Shown here one piece after another: positions 14,901 through 20,151 of a stretch of 64,000 nucleotides of DNA. The stretch is from Petrosia ficiformis (lineage: Eukaryota > Porifera > Demospongiae > Haplosclerida > Petrosiidae), in NCBI GenBank assembly GCA_947044365.1, contig OX345649.1, positions 3,488,633 through 3,552,632 of the forward strand, written 5' to 3'. Numbering within the stretch: position 1 is the first letter of the stretch; each line of letters begins with the position of its first letter. The notes under the pieces were generated by a model. The model was given only the letters and a program-made list of their open reading frames with translations. It was not told the DNA's origin and made no database searches. The translations under genes and the position numbers were made by a program.

Positions 14901-17900
14901 AAATAAGTCTAGTGAACTCAGCAAATACAACATACTTCCTACAAATACATCTAAGGAGGCTATCGATGAATTTATCTGCAAAGAAGGTCGTACTGGTATA
15001 CTCTGTGGAGACTGCTTGCCTGATCACTCGGTATTCTACCATTCTACACATTACAGATGTTATGAGAACAATAACAGATGCGATTATTGGTTCCTGTTTT
15101 ATATACTGAGTGAACTTCTCCCTATCACAATCGTCTTTATCTTTGTGCTGATATTCAACATCAGCTTCACATCAGGTGCTGTTAATGGCTTCATTTTATT
15201 TGCTCAAGTGATAGATCTTATGTATTTAGATGCTAATGGCTATGTGCCTTTTAATTCTGGTAAATATCTTATCAATATACATGAAATATTATATGGATTA
15301 TTTAACATGGAACTGGACACTAGTAGTGAGGCACTATCTTTCTGCCTGTGGAGAAAAGCTACGACATTAGATGTACTAGTGATGAAATATGTGACAACAG
15401 GTTATGCCCTTATTCTAGTCTTGTGTCTAGTCTTCATTATGAATCACTGTAACTGTTATTGTATATGTACATGTAAATGTTTCCGAAAACGAAGTTTCAG
15501 CACTTCTATAATTCACGGTCTCTCTGCATTTCTGGTCATGTGCTATTCCCAATGTACTAGAGTGACTTTTAGTATTCTGCGTCCTGGTAGACTGTTGATG
15601 GAAGGATCATACAAATATGAGAGAACAGTGGCTGATTTTAATGGGAATCTAGAATTCTTTGGATCTACACATCAGTTTTATGCTATTCCAGCTCTATTCT
15701 TTCTTCTCACATTCGTGATGCTACCTCCGTTGATACTGTTGTTTAATGCTTCAATAGTGTGCATCCTACCATATTTAAACAAAAGAGGTTGCTGTACATC
15801 TTCTTGGTTGACAAATAAACTATTAATGACTCGACTTAAACCGCTTTTGGATTCATTTCAGGGGTGTTTCAAGGACAAATATCGCTGCTTTGCTGGTATA
15901 TATTTCCTGTACCGTATTTTGTTCCTTTCAGCACATGTATTTATTCCCTCATTACTTTGGTTTTACGCTGTTAGTGAAGTTATGCTCATTATAATGCTGG
16001 CTGTACACTCCATTACTCAACCATATCAAACAAAATGGCATAACACCCTAGATACGTTGATGTTTACAAACCTCGCTATCATTAATGGATTATCTATCTG
16101 CATATTCTATAACTTCAGTTCAAGTTCCGTTCATGTTCAGTTGCAAGAATTTCAGTGGATTCAAGTAACCTTCATCTATTTACCAATTCTTTACATTACA
16201 GCCTACATTGCTCACAAGATATATACTAGTAATCACTGTAAAGAATTGCCTCGAATCAAAAAAGTCTTTCATTCAAGTACTCATCGGTACTATGATGACG
16301 ATGAACTACCAGCGCGATTATTAAGCAATGTATTTGAAGATTATAAAAGCTTTGAAAGCATTAATTGAAAGAAGTAAGAAACAGATTGTAAATTTTTACC
16401 ATCACATAATTAAACATACAATAATTAGTTTTGCTGTTAGTAGATGTAAATAAATTGTGTGTCATGCTACTTTCTTTTTAGTAACTTTTACTTTTAATTT
16501 ACAAATCCTTTTATAATTTTTTGGTCGTTTTGATTGAAGTAATAAAATGTTGAATCTTGGGTGGAACAATTCAATACGTATTGAACAATATCTTCTATTC
16601 TGTAACTTCTCCAATAGTTTGATTATACTCAAAATAAAACAACACTATCGTATAAGTTCCAAATTCGAAAATAATTAATTATTTTTTAAATTTTGGTCAT
16701 TGTTTAATTAATTTTATAATATTCTAATTTCGGTATTCCCTCCAAATTTGACAACGCATGCTGAGTTAAAAAGAATGGACAGTGAGTGGCCAGGTGAGGA
16801 ATTGTGTTTTAGTATTATCGATAATTATGTTATTACCTGTAATCATGTAAGGCGCTTTAAGCCAGTTGCTTCATGTTGAAAACGTCCATTTGGTTACCAG
16901 AAAAATATGACCACTACTTTTACTTCTCTCAGCGATATACCAGCTGTTTCTAGATCATCCATAGAGGCCACTACATCTCCAGCATCTCCAACAATAATAC
17001 TTTCCAGCAATGTAAAATTGATTTCTCCGCCCTCCAATTTCGTTGAAAATAATTATTTTTGGTTCAACATGCGTTATTTACCTCTAAAATGCGCCTTCAA
17101 AAATTCACTTGAAAGAATCTACTCTGGCGAATTTTTAGAACCTATACGGTATTCAAAACATTATCAGAAACTATGATACATATGCACTGAATGTTTATAT
17201 AATGATCAGTTTTAGTTATAGTTATACTATGTCTTGTTTATCACAATTTTAATTATAATTATAATTAATTAACTATTTGGGACAGGTTTTACTACTGGTC
17301 AGTAGTTAGTTATAGTTATTGTTATTGCTGCAGACCTGTAATTTAGTCATAATGTCTGACTAAAAGGGGTTTTAATTAAAACACTAGTTTTGAAGCATGT
17401 GTGGTTATATACGTGTACCAGGGTTTCATACATTGGGGCGATGGTGGGATATCCCCCCTAACCTATGTTTCCCCCCCTCCCCCTGCTAGATTTCAGACCA
17501 AATTTATTGGAACATGCAACAACATCTCAGCTACAAGGCTTGTGTGGCCCCTCAGAATCCGCATTTCAGAGGGCCTGAAGTCTAAAAACCTCATGGGGGA
17601 GCACCGCCACACCTTCACAGGAGCAGTGTGTTTCACATGATTGATTCTTTCCCCTGCCTAACAAAAAATCCTGGATGAAACCCTTGGGAAAACACATTGA
17701 GTCAAATAGCAAATAGATAATATTGTTACCATTTCATCTTAAAAGCAAAATATCAAAAAAAAGCTCTTTGAGCCTATGGTGTGCCATATACAATTGTCAA
17801 AACAAAACTGACATCAATGTTTGTATATGTTTATACATGTAAGAATACATGTATAAATTTAGAAAATATCTGGGTTTGGCATATATTTATAATTATATAC

Positions 17901-17935
17901 ATGATGTTATCGGAGATGTAGAAAGAAAGAGAGAG

Positions 17936-17966
<31 letters not shown>

Positions 17967-20151
17967 CACCTGAGGCAATGGAAAAATGAAAATGAGAGTT
18001 GCCTCAGGTGGGATTCGAACCCATGACACTCTGTACATGTACATATTACAGCGTTCTGCCCACACTGGTCGGCCCAGATTGGGAATAACCACTACTCAGA
18101 TGAATTAACTACATCACATATAATTATACATGTAGCTACTGAGACAGAACGAGCGCCGTCGGGACGGGACCCTCGCCTATGTGGCAAAGTAATACAAAGC
18201 ACTACAATTTTTTTCTAAATATAATAAAGTTTGTGTATAAAACAAACAATACTTTTATTGAAAAATGTATAATTTATATATATATCTTACATCTTATTCT
18301 CTGAAGTCTCCAACGTGTCTCAACGTGTGAAAACGAATCACTCTATTACGTGTTTAGCATTCACGTGCACAAGACCATGCCTGTAGGTGGAGCTAAGTAG
18401 CTTGCATCAATGGTGGTGTAGTTTAGTAGTAGCAACCATTACCTCGATTGTTTTTGGTTTGAAGTGTTTCTTGGCTAGCGACAGGCCATGAAACAGGATA
18501 ACTTGTGTTTGTGTGTTCGTATATACTCTCGTTATTGCCCTCGTTTCATCTTAAAGTCGTGAAACGGTAACTGTGAGTTATAAAAATTGTCATAACTTTA
18601 GAACCAAAAGGTTTTAGAAGATTTCCTACGTTATTTTTTTTCCTTGTATAATTTGAAGTCTACCAGTACCCCGTTTGAAATGTCAATGTTTTTATTTTTC
18701 CAGAAAAACTGCTAACACACACACAGACAGACAGACAGACACACAGACAAAACGATTACCGTACCCTTCCGCCTACGCTACGCGGCGAGGGTAATTAAGT
18801 ATATACTGGGTAAACAGCACTAAATGTAATGTAGAATCCAACTCAATATGGAGGTGGGGGGGGGGGGTGGAGGGGAAGTATGTGAAGCATACACAGTAGT
18901 TATTGGAGAGGGGAGTCTGGAAGCATTCCCTTCAACCCTTAGAGAACTGATGTCACATATATGTGACATTTGACCCCTACGCGGTTCAGAGTGTGTTCCT
19001 AGCGTTAGGAAGCACTCCAAATGTTTGTAATTGGTGTTAGACACAAGCCAAGTTTGGGGTAGAGAAAGTGAACAGTGGCCAAAATAAAGACTCCAGTGTT
19101 GGAAATGGGAAGAATTTTGAAAAACAGGTTCAGTCCTCTAAGGGTTAATTAACTTAATAATGCAAGATATTTGATAATGATAATCATAGTAGAGTTTGGA
19201 CAATTAAATACTCATTTCACTCAGAAAGGAAACTCTAGGGTCCTTATTTCCTTTATGAAACCATGTACATGTATATTTAATTTCTTACAGTCTCTTCCTA
19301 AGAAAGCAATTGTTTCACAAATAATTGCTGCAGCAGAAGGATGATTTGTCAAAGTAGTGGTAAATGAATGGGCCAGCTCAAGAGAAATCTCAGGATTGGC
19401 TTCATCTGAGAGAGAATACAAACACACATGGTTAAGCTACAAAAGCACAACAAAAATAATTCATTAATCAGATCGGCCAGATTGAACAGACTCCAGCAGG
19501 GAAGGAGACAGCTACATGTAAGTAAAAATGAGGGGGTTGGGAGGGACTAAAAACTGTCGGAGTAAATACAAGGATGTACTGGCATGCTTCCATGCCCTGT
19601 GCCTTCTTAAGGGGGTCTGGGACATGCCCAAACCCCCCCCTCCTAAGAAATTTTAAATTTGGATACTTTGAGATTGCTGCTTATGCAATCTGAAAACTAA
19701 AATCAGTAATGTATAATGTAGTACACTATAATTATTTAGCTTCTAAAGTGGGAGGGGGCGTTTTCTTCTCACATGTCCAGGGAATTAAGGCTCCATGACA
19801 AGCAAGTAAATGTAAATTAAAAAAAGTATTCATTAATTTTTTTCAAGCCTGAAAACTAATAGGTACATGACAATACTCCATTGTACTTATGCATTTCAAC
19901 TAATTATATATAGTCTCATTCTCTATCAATGTGGCTAATTAATAAGTTTTCTTTGCATTTTGTAGTTCCACTCCTTTTTTATTGAAATGAGTCATAATTT
20001 GCCCACCAATCCTACTAAAGGTAGATTTATAAAACAAAGATGTTGTAAAATCATAGCATTTCATATCTTATACCATTTATTATCTTCTTGATTATACTTA
20101 AAACAGTCTCACTATCTTGAGATTCTAGCTGTTTTAAAATATCCATAGTAA
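1..20151 (-). CDS. RAP1GDS1: RAP1GDS1 (SmgGDS)-like armadillo protein, 5' half; gene runs off the left edge
   Basis: Eight minus-strand exons join in phase: 20151-20074, 19405-19289, 4699-4571, 3859-3710, 1490-1353, 1250-1125, 303-172 and 117-38. All have GT donors and AG acceptors. The likely start is the ATG at 20146-20144, giving about 315 codons before the window ends. Family proteins are about 600 aa, so roughly half is present. Seen: armadillo helices with the motifs [28 protein letters not shown] and [19 protein letters not shown], in the same order as in RAP1GDS1 (GRALGNICYD, AGGAQ, FCGMLMN, ALAIANFARNDANC). Known of the family: SmgGDS binds and chaperones small GTPases (Rho/Rap) in the cytosol and nucleus. 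Odd: the second intron is about 14.6 kb and holds two genes on the other strand. An upstream non-coding exon is possible because an acceptor (TTTCCAG) precedes exon 1. Orthology is from remembered sequence, not alignment. Confidence 0.8.
38..303 (-). CDS. RAP1GDS1: RAP1GDS1-like exons 7 and 8
   Basis: Exon 7 (303-172, 132 bp) follows ATTACACAG and ends AATG|GTATAG. Exon 8 (117-38, 80 bp) follows ATATTTCAG and ends GAAGAG|GTGAG in phase 0. Together they read [20 protein letters not shown] and on through [17 protein letters not shown]. This mirrors the human segment ALAIANFARNDANC followed by GIVEKLMDLL closely enough to fix the family. The remaining C-terminal armadillo repeats must lie left of the window. 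Confidence 0.8.
304..1124. repeat. RAP1GDS1 intron holding a copy of a dispersed repeat (about 498-1025)
   Basis: No exon is seen between 304 and 1124; the flanking exons join in phase without one. From about 498 (TTATGGCCCGTAGGGCCATC) to about 1020 (TTTTTCTCTATATACACTTG) the sequence matches a dispersed family, also found at 62281-62712 (same strand) and, in the other direction, at 47462-47945 and 53425-53630. Shared blocks include GGGGGCTCGGTCAATT, GTGGCGCGTAAAAGAACGCG and an internal AT-dinucleotide run. No coding sequence was recognised in it. Confidence 0.65.
1125..1490 (-). CDS. RAP1GDS1: RAP1GDS1-like exons 5 and 6
   Basis: Exon 5 (1490-1353, 138 bp) follows TTATATAG and ends GTGAAA|GTTAGT. 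Exon 6 (1250-1125, 126 bp) follows TTCATTAG and ends TCATCAG|GTACT. The junction codons G+AA and A+GT keep the frame, reading [16 protein letters not shown] then [16 protein letters not shown]. These are helical armadillo sequences with the repeating pattern of small and hydrophobic residues expected of the family, less conserved than exons 3 and 4. Another small exon between 4 and 5 cannot be excluded, but none is needed for phase. Confidence 0.7.
1596..1893. repeat. GGAT/GAAT tetranucleotide tract
   Basis: Imperfect tandem GGAT and GAAT units (GGATGGATGGATGAAT and the like), densest at 1815-1892. It lies in the RAP1GDS1 intron 1491-3709. Apparent reading frames here are only the repeat read through. 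Confidence 0.9.
2509..2714. mobile_element. MITE with TIR ACAGTGTTCTGC, internal 24-bp tandem repeats
   Basis: The ends are perfect inverted copies: ACAGTGTTCTGC on the left and GCAGAACACTGT on the right, flanked by TAAT on both sides. Inside, a unit containing ACTCAGATGAATTAACCACC repeats three to four times. Related copies are at 18048 onward (interrupted) and at about 47020-47178 in reverse. No coding capacity, so a non-autonomous DNA element. Confidence 0.75.
3037..3432. mobile_element. hAT-like MITE with 8-bp target duplication
   Basis: Ends are TAGTGTTGTACC and GGTACAACACTA, perfect inverted repeats. They are bounded by GACTAATG on both sides (3029-3036 and 3433-3440), an 8-bp duplication typical of hAT transposons. 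The interior holds runs of TATAGG units in both orientations near the two ends. No transposase is present. It sits in the RAP1GDS1 intron 1491-3709. Confidence 0.82.
3710..4699 (-). CDS. RAP1GDS1: RAP1GDS1-like exons 3 and 4
   Basis: Exon 3 (4699-4571, 129 bp) follows CTTCCTTCCAG and ends GAAG|GTTAG. Exon 4 (3859-3710, 150 bp) follows TTATTTAG and ends AATG|GTAAG. Both are phase 1. They encode an armadillo repeat ending [16 protein letters not shown], then the next starting [14 protein letters not shown] and ending [16 protein letters not shown]. The NLCY and CGxLLN signatures are the most diagnostic for the SmgGDS family within this gene. A small transposon-like element (4156-4491) lies in the intron between them. 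Confidence 0.82.
4156..4491. mobile_element. Tc1/mariner-like MITE with a short internal ORF
   Basis: Ends read TATAGTGGGTATTTT and, inverted, TACAGTGGGTTTTAA, with TA at both borders as expected for TA-targeting elements. Subterminal AT-rich inverted repeats contain TTTGGCAAAA and TTTGCCAATTCGCC. On the plus strand an ATG at about 4266 opens a roughly 50-codon frame starting [13 protein letters not shown]. It could be a captured or leftover first exon; I do not recognise it. Intronic to RAP1GDS1. Confidence 0.55.
4895..5030. repeat. TACAG pentanucleotide microsatellite
   Basis: Tandem CAGTA units with occasional GGTA variants (CAGTACGGTA), about 130 bp, in the giant RAP1GDS1 intron. The rest of 5031-5700 is AT-rich with no gene seen; about 5588-5640 contains a short fragment (GAAGAAGACCTTCGGGTTGAAACG) similar to sequence near 22565. 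Confidence 0.88.
5720..6008. repeat. TACA/CATA tetranucleotide microsatellite
   Basis: About 290 bp of (ACAT)n with CGTA variants. Long open frames run through it on both strands only because the repeat lacks stops; they encode Tyr/Ile/His/Thr or Met/Tyr/Val/Cys repeats and are not genes. Confidence 0.95.
6250..6490. mobile_element. TIR element, family CAGAGTTTTTGATAA
   Basis: Begins CATCAGAGTTTTTGATAA and ends TTATCAAAAACACTGACATA, an imperfect inverted repeat. Shared internal blocks (GGCCCAAAGAG, GCACCATTGGCCC in inverse, GGCTCAAAA) recur at 58750-58970 in the opposite orientation, and partial copies occur near 17765-17810 and 26855-26925. No protein. It lies upstream of the first beta-helix gene. 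Confidence 0.65.
6500..7118. other. Upstream spacer of the first beta-helix gene
   Basis: AT-rich, with short TACA runs near 6500-6545. No coding sequence or recognisable core promoter element is evident beyond AT-rich stretches. The last 70 bases before the ATG are conserved with the second copy (see the leader feature at 7119). Confidence 0.4.
7119..7186 (+). promoter_or_regulatory. Conserved leader before the first beta-helix gene
   Basis: The 68 bases before the ATG (starting TTATGTTTCATAACTTTCAG, including CAAACGTCACAACACTCAG and ending CACTGAACC) are almost identical to 12365-12432 before the second paralogue, with only a few substitutions. Sequence further upstream is not shared. The CTTTCAG at the front could be a splice acceptor of a 5'UTR exon, or the block may be promoter plus leader carried along by duplication. 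The function is inferred. Confidence 0.5.
7187..11080 (+). CDS. Sponge-type beta-helix/multipass membrane protein, copy 1 (1297 aa, intronless)
   Basis: A single open frame. Residues 1-20 look like a signal peptide. Residues about 60-650 have CFWC and CKTL cysteines, then repeated GGG motifs ([43 protein letters not shown]) spaced like turns of a parallel beta-helix or chlamydial PMP-type fold, with very many N-glycosylation sequons. A Cys-rich linker follows (CPPGC, CEKQ, about 745-870), then [15 protein letters not shown]. Eight to nine hydrophobic segments fill about 870-1240, the first containing [15 protein letters not shown], then [15 protein letters not shown] short cytosolic tail is rich in basic and acidic residues (YYDDDE). 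Inferred: a cell-surface receptor or adhesion protein; the membrane part resembles a family expanded in sponges, but no function is established. It is nested in a RAP1GDS1 intron on the opposite strand. An AATAAA overlaps the stop. Confidence 0.88.
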   Translation: MFFTCLLTVLLVSNSLQILGSKKSSVPQINEGNVSLLKDAHESPECFWCTTRVYVKEDGVNNVTCYSNGDPTTPCKTLLYALNNTKDNTTIHLLSNISLDEDIQIYNKRNIAIYGKGWNETYIKCAWGSDKFNASSIGAGLSLFYVRNFTLSQLTMQYCGTLQLFKNGTVNKHLPFRSSLHMWQCQDVTIDRINITSSNGVGLAMFNIEQTVKISKSTFANNSVWRDYRDTVHGGGGVHLTINTNFHNYTYPSQFLITDCFFDHNTKNYVKNNNSFPGIETGGGLQLRFANNAHNITINITNCRFSHNHAKWGGGMFIGILENASNNSVNIHDSIIEYNSASRYHGGGGIDTGFYDFDFEYPPMNNSISFYNCQIRYNNATYGGGNTIYSDLDPHHLRLHNDMSFQSCTWLGNRAEFSAATDVSPNAFDKISGGFSLTPIFRNCRFVKNSISHKTKQSLVYSFSTAAFSATAINVRFKDKTQFLNNTGTALKIDSAMAMFWNGSNVIFKHNKGSKGGGISLVGISQLQFENNSTFVFEKNTAELLGGAIYSYSSDQHDYSSSRTCFLRHFTEKREPFRDRNVTFYFKDNKALSNIGSSIYASTLWPCRRSCWDRKCNISDALSIFNCCVAQFIVNNTNDSQPIYTTSNSSYDQSRNLEAVPGELIQIRPTIFDEYDHSVTNITIFRVYAIKGSNVTVDNSFQYTTTGKVKVLGKPGNTGQIRVETTDMRRVVIDYNISLMNCPPGCVMHANDVECKHTPNNPQGLQCEKQGGRMISYIMFGVWVGYVNNNTLLRSYCPFSYCDYREKSKNKSTEVRRYNKLPTNTSKEAIDEFICKEGRTGILCGDCLPDHSVFYHSTHYRCYENNNRCDYWFLFYILSELLPITIVFIFVLIFNISFTSGAVNGFILFAQVIDLMHLEANDFVPFNSAKYLINIHEILYGLFNLELGTSSEALAFCLWRKTTTLDVLVMKYVTTGYALILVLCLVFIMNHCNCYCICTCKCFRKQSFSTSIIHGLSAFLVMCYSQCTRVTFSILRPGRLLMEGSYKYERTVADFNGNLEFFGSTHQFYAIPALFFLLTFVMLPPLILLFNASIVCILPYLNKRGCCTSSWLTNKLLMTRLKPLLDSFQGCFQDKYRCFAGIYFLYRILFLSAHVFIPSLLWFYAVSEVMLIIMLAIHSITQPYQTKWHNTLDTLMFTNLAIINGLSICIFYNFSSSSVHVQLQAFQWIQITFIYLPILYITAYIAHKIYTSNHCKGFPRIKKIFHSSTHQYYDDDELPARLLSNTFENYKSFESIK
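11081..12364. other. Spacer between the two beta-helix genes
   Basis: No gene seen. 11945-12280 carries a dispersed repeat containing AAATTAAATTGTTAAAATAA, GTTGCAAGGAATTTCAAT and GTTGTGGCTACATGCATGAT; related sequence lies at 58315-58450 and 59396-59760. About 11898-11925 has a weak echo of the gene leader (AGAGAGTAGGCAGTCACTGAA), so the repeat may have landed next to, or carried, part of a third leader copy. Confidence 0.5.
12365..12432 (+). promoter_or_regulatory. Conserved leader before the second beta-helix gene
   Basis: Nearly identical to 7119-7186: CTTTCAGTATCAAACGTCAC, then the CAACACTCAGTCAGAGAG block, ending CGCTGAACC before ATG. Conservation stops upstream of about 12355, so the duplicated unit seems to start here. 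This helps fix the ATG at 12433 as the start for both copies. Confidence 0.5.
12433..16368 (+). CDS. Sponge-type beta-helix/multipass membrane protein, copy 2 (1311 aa, intronless)
   Basis: Tandem paralogue of the gene at 7187, same strand and layout: signal peptide (1-20), beta-helix-like ectodomain with GGG turns ([44 protein letters not shown]), Cys-rich linker (CPPGF, CICKQ), [10 protein letters not shown], then eight to nine membrane segments and the YYDDDE tail. The first 180 and last 430 residues are nearly the same as copy 1 (about 17 differences in the last 430), while about 215-290 and 560-860 differ in many residues and by several indels. For about 249 bases (14934-15182 against 9646-9894) I see no difference. 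This mosaic suggests gene conversion at the ends and divergence of the exposed part. Possible polyA signals: AATAAA near 16447 and 16540. Confidence 0.88.
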   Translation: MFLTCLLTVLLVSNSLQILGSKKSSFENVSQMNEGNVSLLKDAHESPECFWCTTRVYVKEDGVNNVTCYSNGDSTTPCKTLSYALKKTKDNTTIHLLSNISLDENIEIYKKRNIAIYGKGWNETYIKCAWGSDKFNVSSIGAGLSLYYIRNFTLSQLTMQYCGTLQLKDGRVYKKLPFRSSVHMWYCRDVTIDRINITSSNGIGLALFNAKKVVKVIGSTFAYNHVWKDYNHFVTNDIEFTLHGGGGVHVTVSHVSHSYSIGSKFIFKNCVFYGNRKYRVTTNNPFPGIETGGGLQLRFDINATSINTTITHCRFSHNHAKWGGGMFIGILENASNNSVIVLNSVIEYNNVSHHHGGGGIDTGFYKFDFTHPPMNNHIAFHNCRIQYNNASYGGGNTIYSDLDPHHLRLSNYLYFKNCTWLGNRAEFSAATDVSPNAFDKFAGGFSLTPRFRNCKFLDNIISPDDTDRSFVYSFSSGVFSTTAINVEFNSETQFINNTGTALKVNSAIARFWLRSHVIFQNNRGSKGGGLALVGISHFQFEDNSIFIFENNTAELFGGAIYFYSIDQHDYISSSTCFLKYFTKTKQHSGHVAERNVTFYLINNRALSNIGQSIYASTLSPCTSSCYCNRTDYLSFFNCCIANFIVQDSSNGDPSWSLFQVDTTSYQYHNQPQTIQAVPGELININPIVFDECQNNVTNISIFWVTSHKESNVSVEKRFQYTTTGEVKILGEPGNKGKIQVKTTDTRSVVIEYNISLQNCPPGFVVINKECICKQDNYPGITCKIQDGKMLSYILLGSWVGYVNNVLMTSTCHFGYCDYKERSENKSSELSKYNILPTNTSKEAIDEFICKEGRTGILCGDCLPDHSVFYHSTHYRCYENNNRCDYWFLFYILSELLPITIVFIFVLIFNISFTSGAVNGFILFAQVIDLMYLDANGYVPFNSGKYLINIHEILYGLFNMELDTSSEALSFCLWRKATTLDVLVMKYVTTGYALILVLCLVFIMNHCNCYCICTCKCFRKRSFSTSIIHGLSAFLVMCYSQCTRVTFSILRPGRLLMEGSYKYERTVADFNGNLEFFGSTHQFYAIPALFFLLTFVMLPPLILLFNASIVCILPYLNKRGCCTSSWLTNKLLMTRLKPLLDSFQGCFKDKYRCFAGIYFLYRILFLSAHVFIPSLLWFYAVSEVMLIIMLAVHSITQPYQTKWHNTLDTLMFTNLAIINGLSICIFYNFSSSSVHVQLQEFQWIQVTFIYLPILYITAYIAHKIYTSNHCKELPRIKKVFHSSTHRYYDDDELPARLLSNVFEDYKSFESIN
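16369..17417. other. Spacer with an unassigned plus-strand ORF (16907-17176)
   Basis: An 89-codon frame begins [18 protein letters not shown]; it matches nothing I know and its N-terminus is Ser/Thr-rich low complexity. From 17195 to 17385 is a TAGTTATAGTTA/ACTAAAAGGGGTTTTA repeat, also seen at 5680-5720, 40115-40320, 52635-52790 and 54755-54995. I do not call a gene here. Confidence 0.3.
17418..17686. mobile_element. MITE, TIR CAGGGTTTCAT
   Basis: Left end CCAGGGTTTCATACATTGG; right end CCTGGATGAAACCCTTGG, inverted. A more diverged relative is at 51087-51329 (CAGGGTTTAATCCAG) and a partial one at 24928-25121. It contains an incidental 79-codon open frame. Intronic to RAP1GDS1. Confidence 0.6.
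17918..18047 (-). repeat. 5'-truncated tRNA-derived SINE-like repeat with TTTC tail
   Basis: On the minus strand the sequence has a good B-box core (GGTTCGAATCC at 18021-18011), then CACCTGAGGCAA, a spacer, a perfect 12-base inverted copy TTGCCTCAGGTG, and a (TTTC)n tail (17966-17918). There is no clear A box, so only the 3' tRNA-like half remains. It abuts the left end of the MITE at 18048. It is not a functional tRNA gene. Confidence 0.55.
18048..18840. mobile_element. MITE (ACAGYGTTCTGC family) split by a second repeat
   Basis: 18048-18144 matches the left part of the 2509 MITE (GTTCTGCCCACACTGGTC, ACTCAGATGAATTAAC). Its continuation (TATATACTGGGTAAACAGCA) resumes at about 18795. Between them sits about 650 bp starting near GACGGGACCCTCGCC and ending CTACGCGGCGAGGGTAAT. 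That insert shares sequence with 47935-48255 (GTTATAAAAATTGTGATAAC, CTTGTATAATTTGAAGTCT, AGCGAGGGTAAT) and partly with 59850-59960. The order of insertion is visible: MITE first, second repeat later. Intronic to RAP1GDS1. Confidence 0.6.
18934..19146. mobile_element. MITE, TIR AACCCTTAGAG, with palindrome TGTCACATATATGTGACA
   Basis: Left end AACCCTTAGAGAACTGATG and right end CTCTAAGGGTT are inverted. The perfect 18-base palindrome at 18950-18967 lies next to the left end. A larger relative at 54110-54711 has the same TIR and the same palindrome next to its right end. No protein. Confidence 0.65.
19289..20151 (-). CDS. RAP1GDS1: RAP1GDS1-like exons 1 and 2
   Basis: Exon 1 (20151-20074) follows TTTTTCCAG, holds a candidate start ATG at 20146 and ends AATG|GTATAAG. 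Exon 2 (19405-19289) follows CTCTCAG and ends GACT|GTAAG. The junction codon G+AT is Asp, giving [16 protein letters not shown]. The product so far is an N-terminal helical cap ending in the first armadillo helices ([18 protein letters not shown]), matching the position of KVANIIAEVAKN in SmgGDS. Joined to the next exon at 4699, the junction codon T+TA encodes Leu and gives [16 protein letters not shown], a continuous armadillo unit. That continuity is the evidence that the exons belong together across the long intron. Confidence 0.78.

Noticed and set aside
16895..17060. Minus-strand frame reading [20 protein letters not shown], faintly like orotate phosphoribosyltransferase
   Set aside because: Only about 50 codons, no acceptor at its 5' side and no other OPRT motifs nearby; similarity is too weak to call an exon or pseudogene.
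17401..17640. 79-codon plus-strand frame with VSPPPPARF
   Set aside because: Lies entirely within the MITE at 17418-17686; incidental.
18000..18060. tRNA gene on the minus strand
   Set aside because: Only a B-box/T-arm-like part is present, with no A box or full cloverleaf and with a TTTC tail; a SINE fragment fits better.
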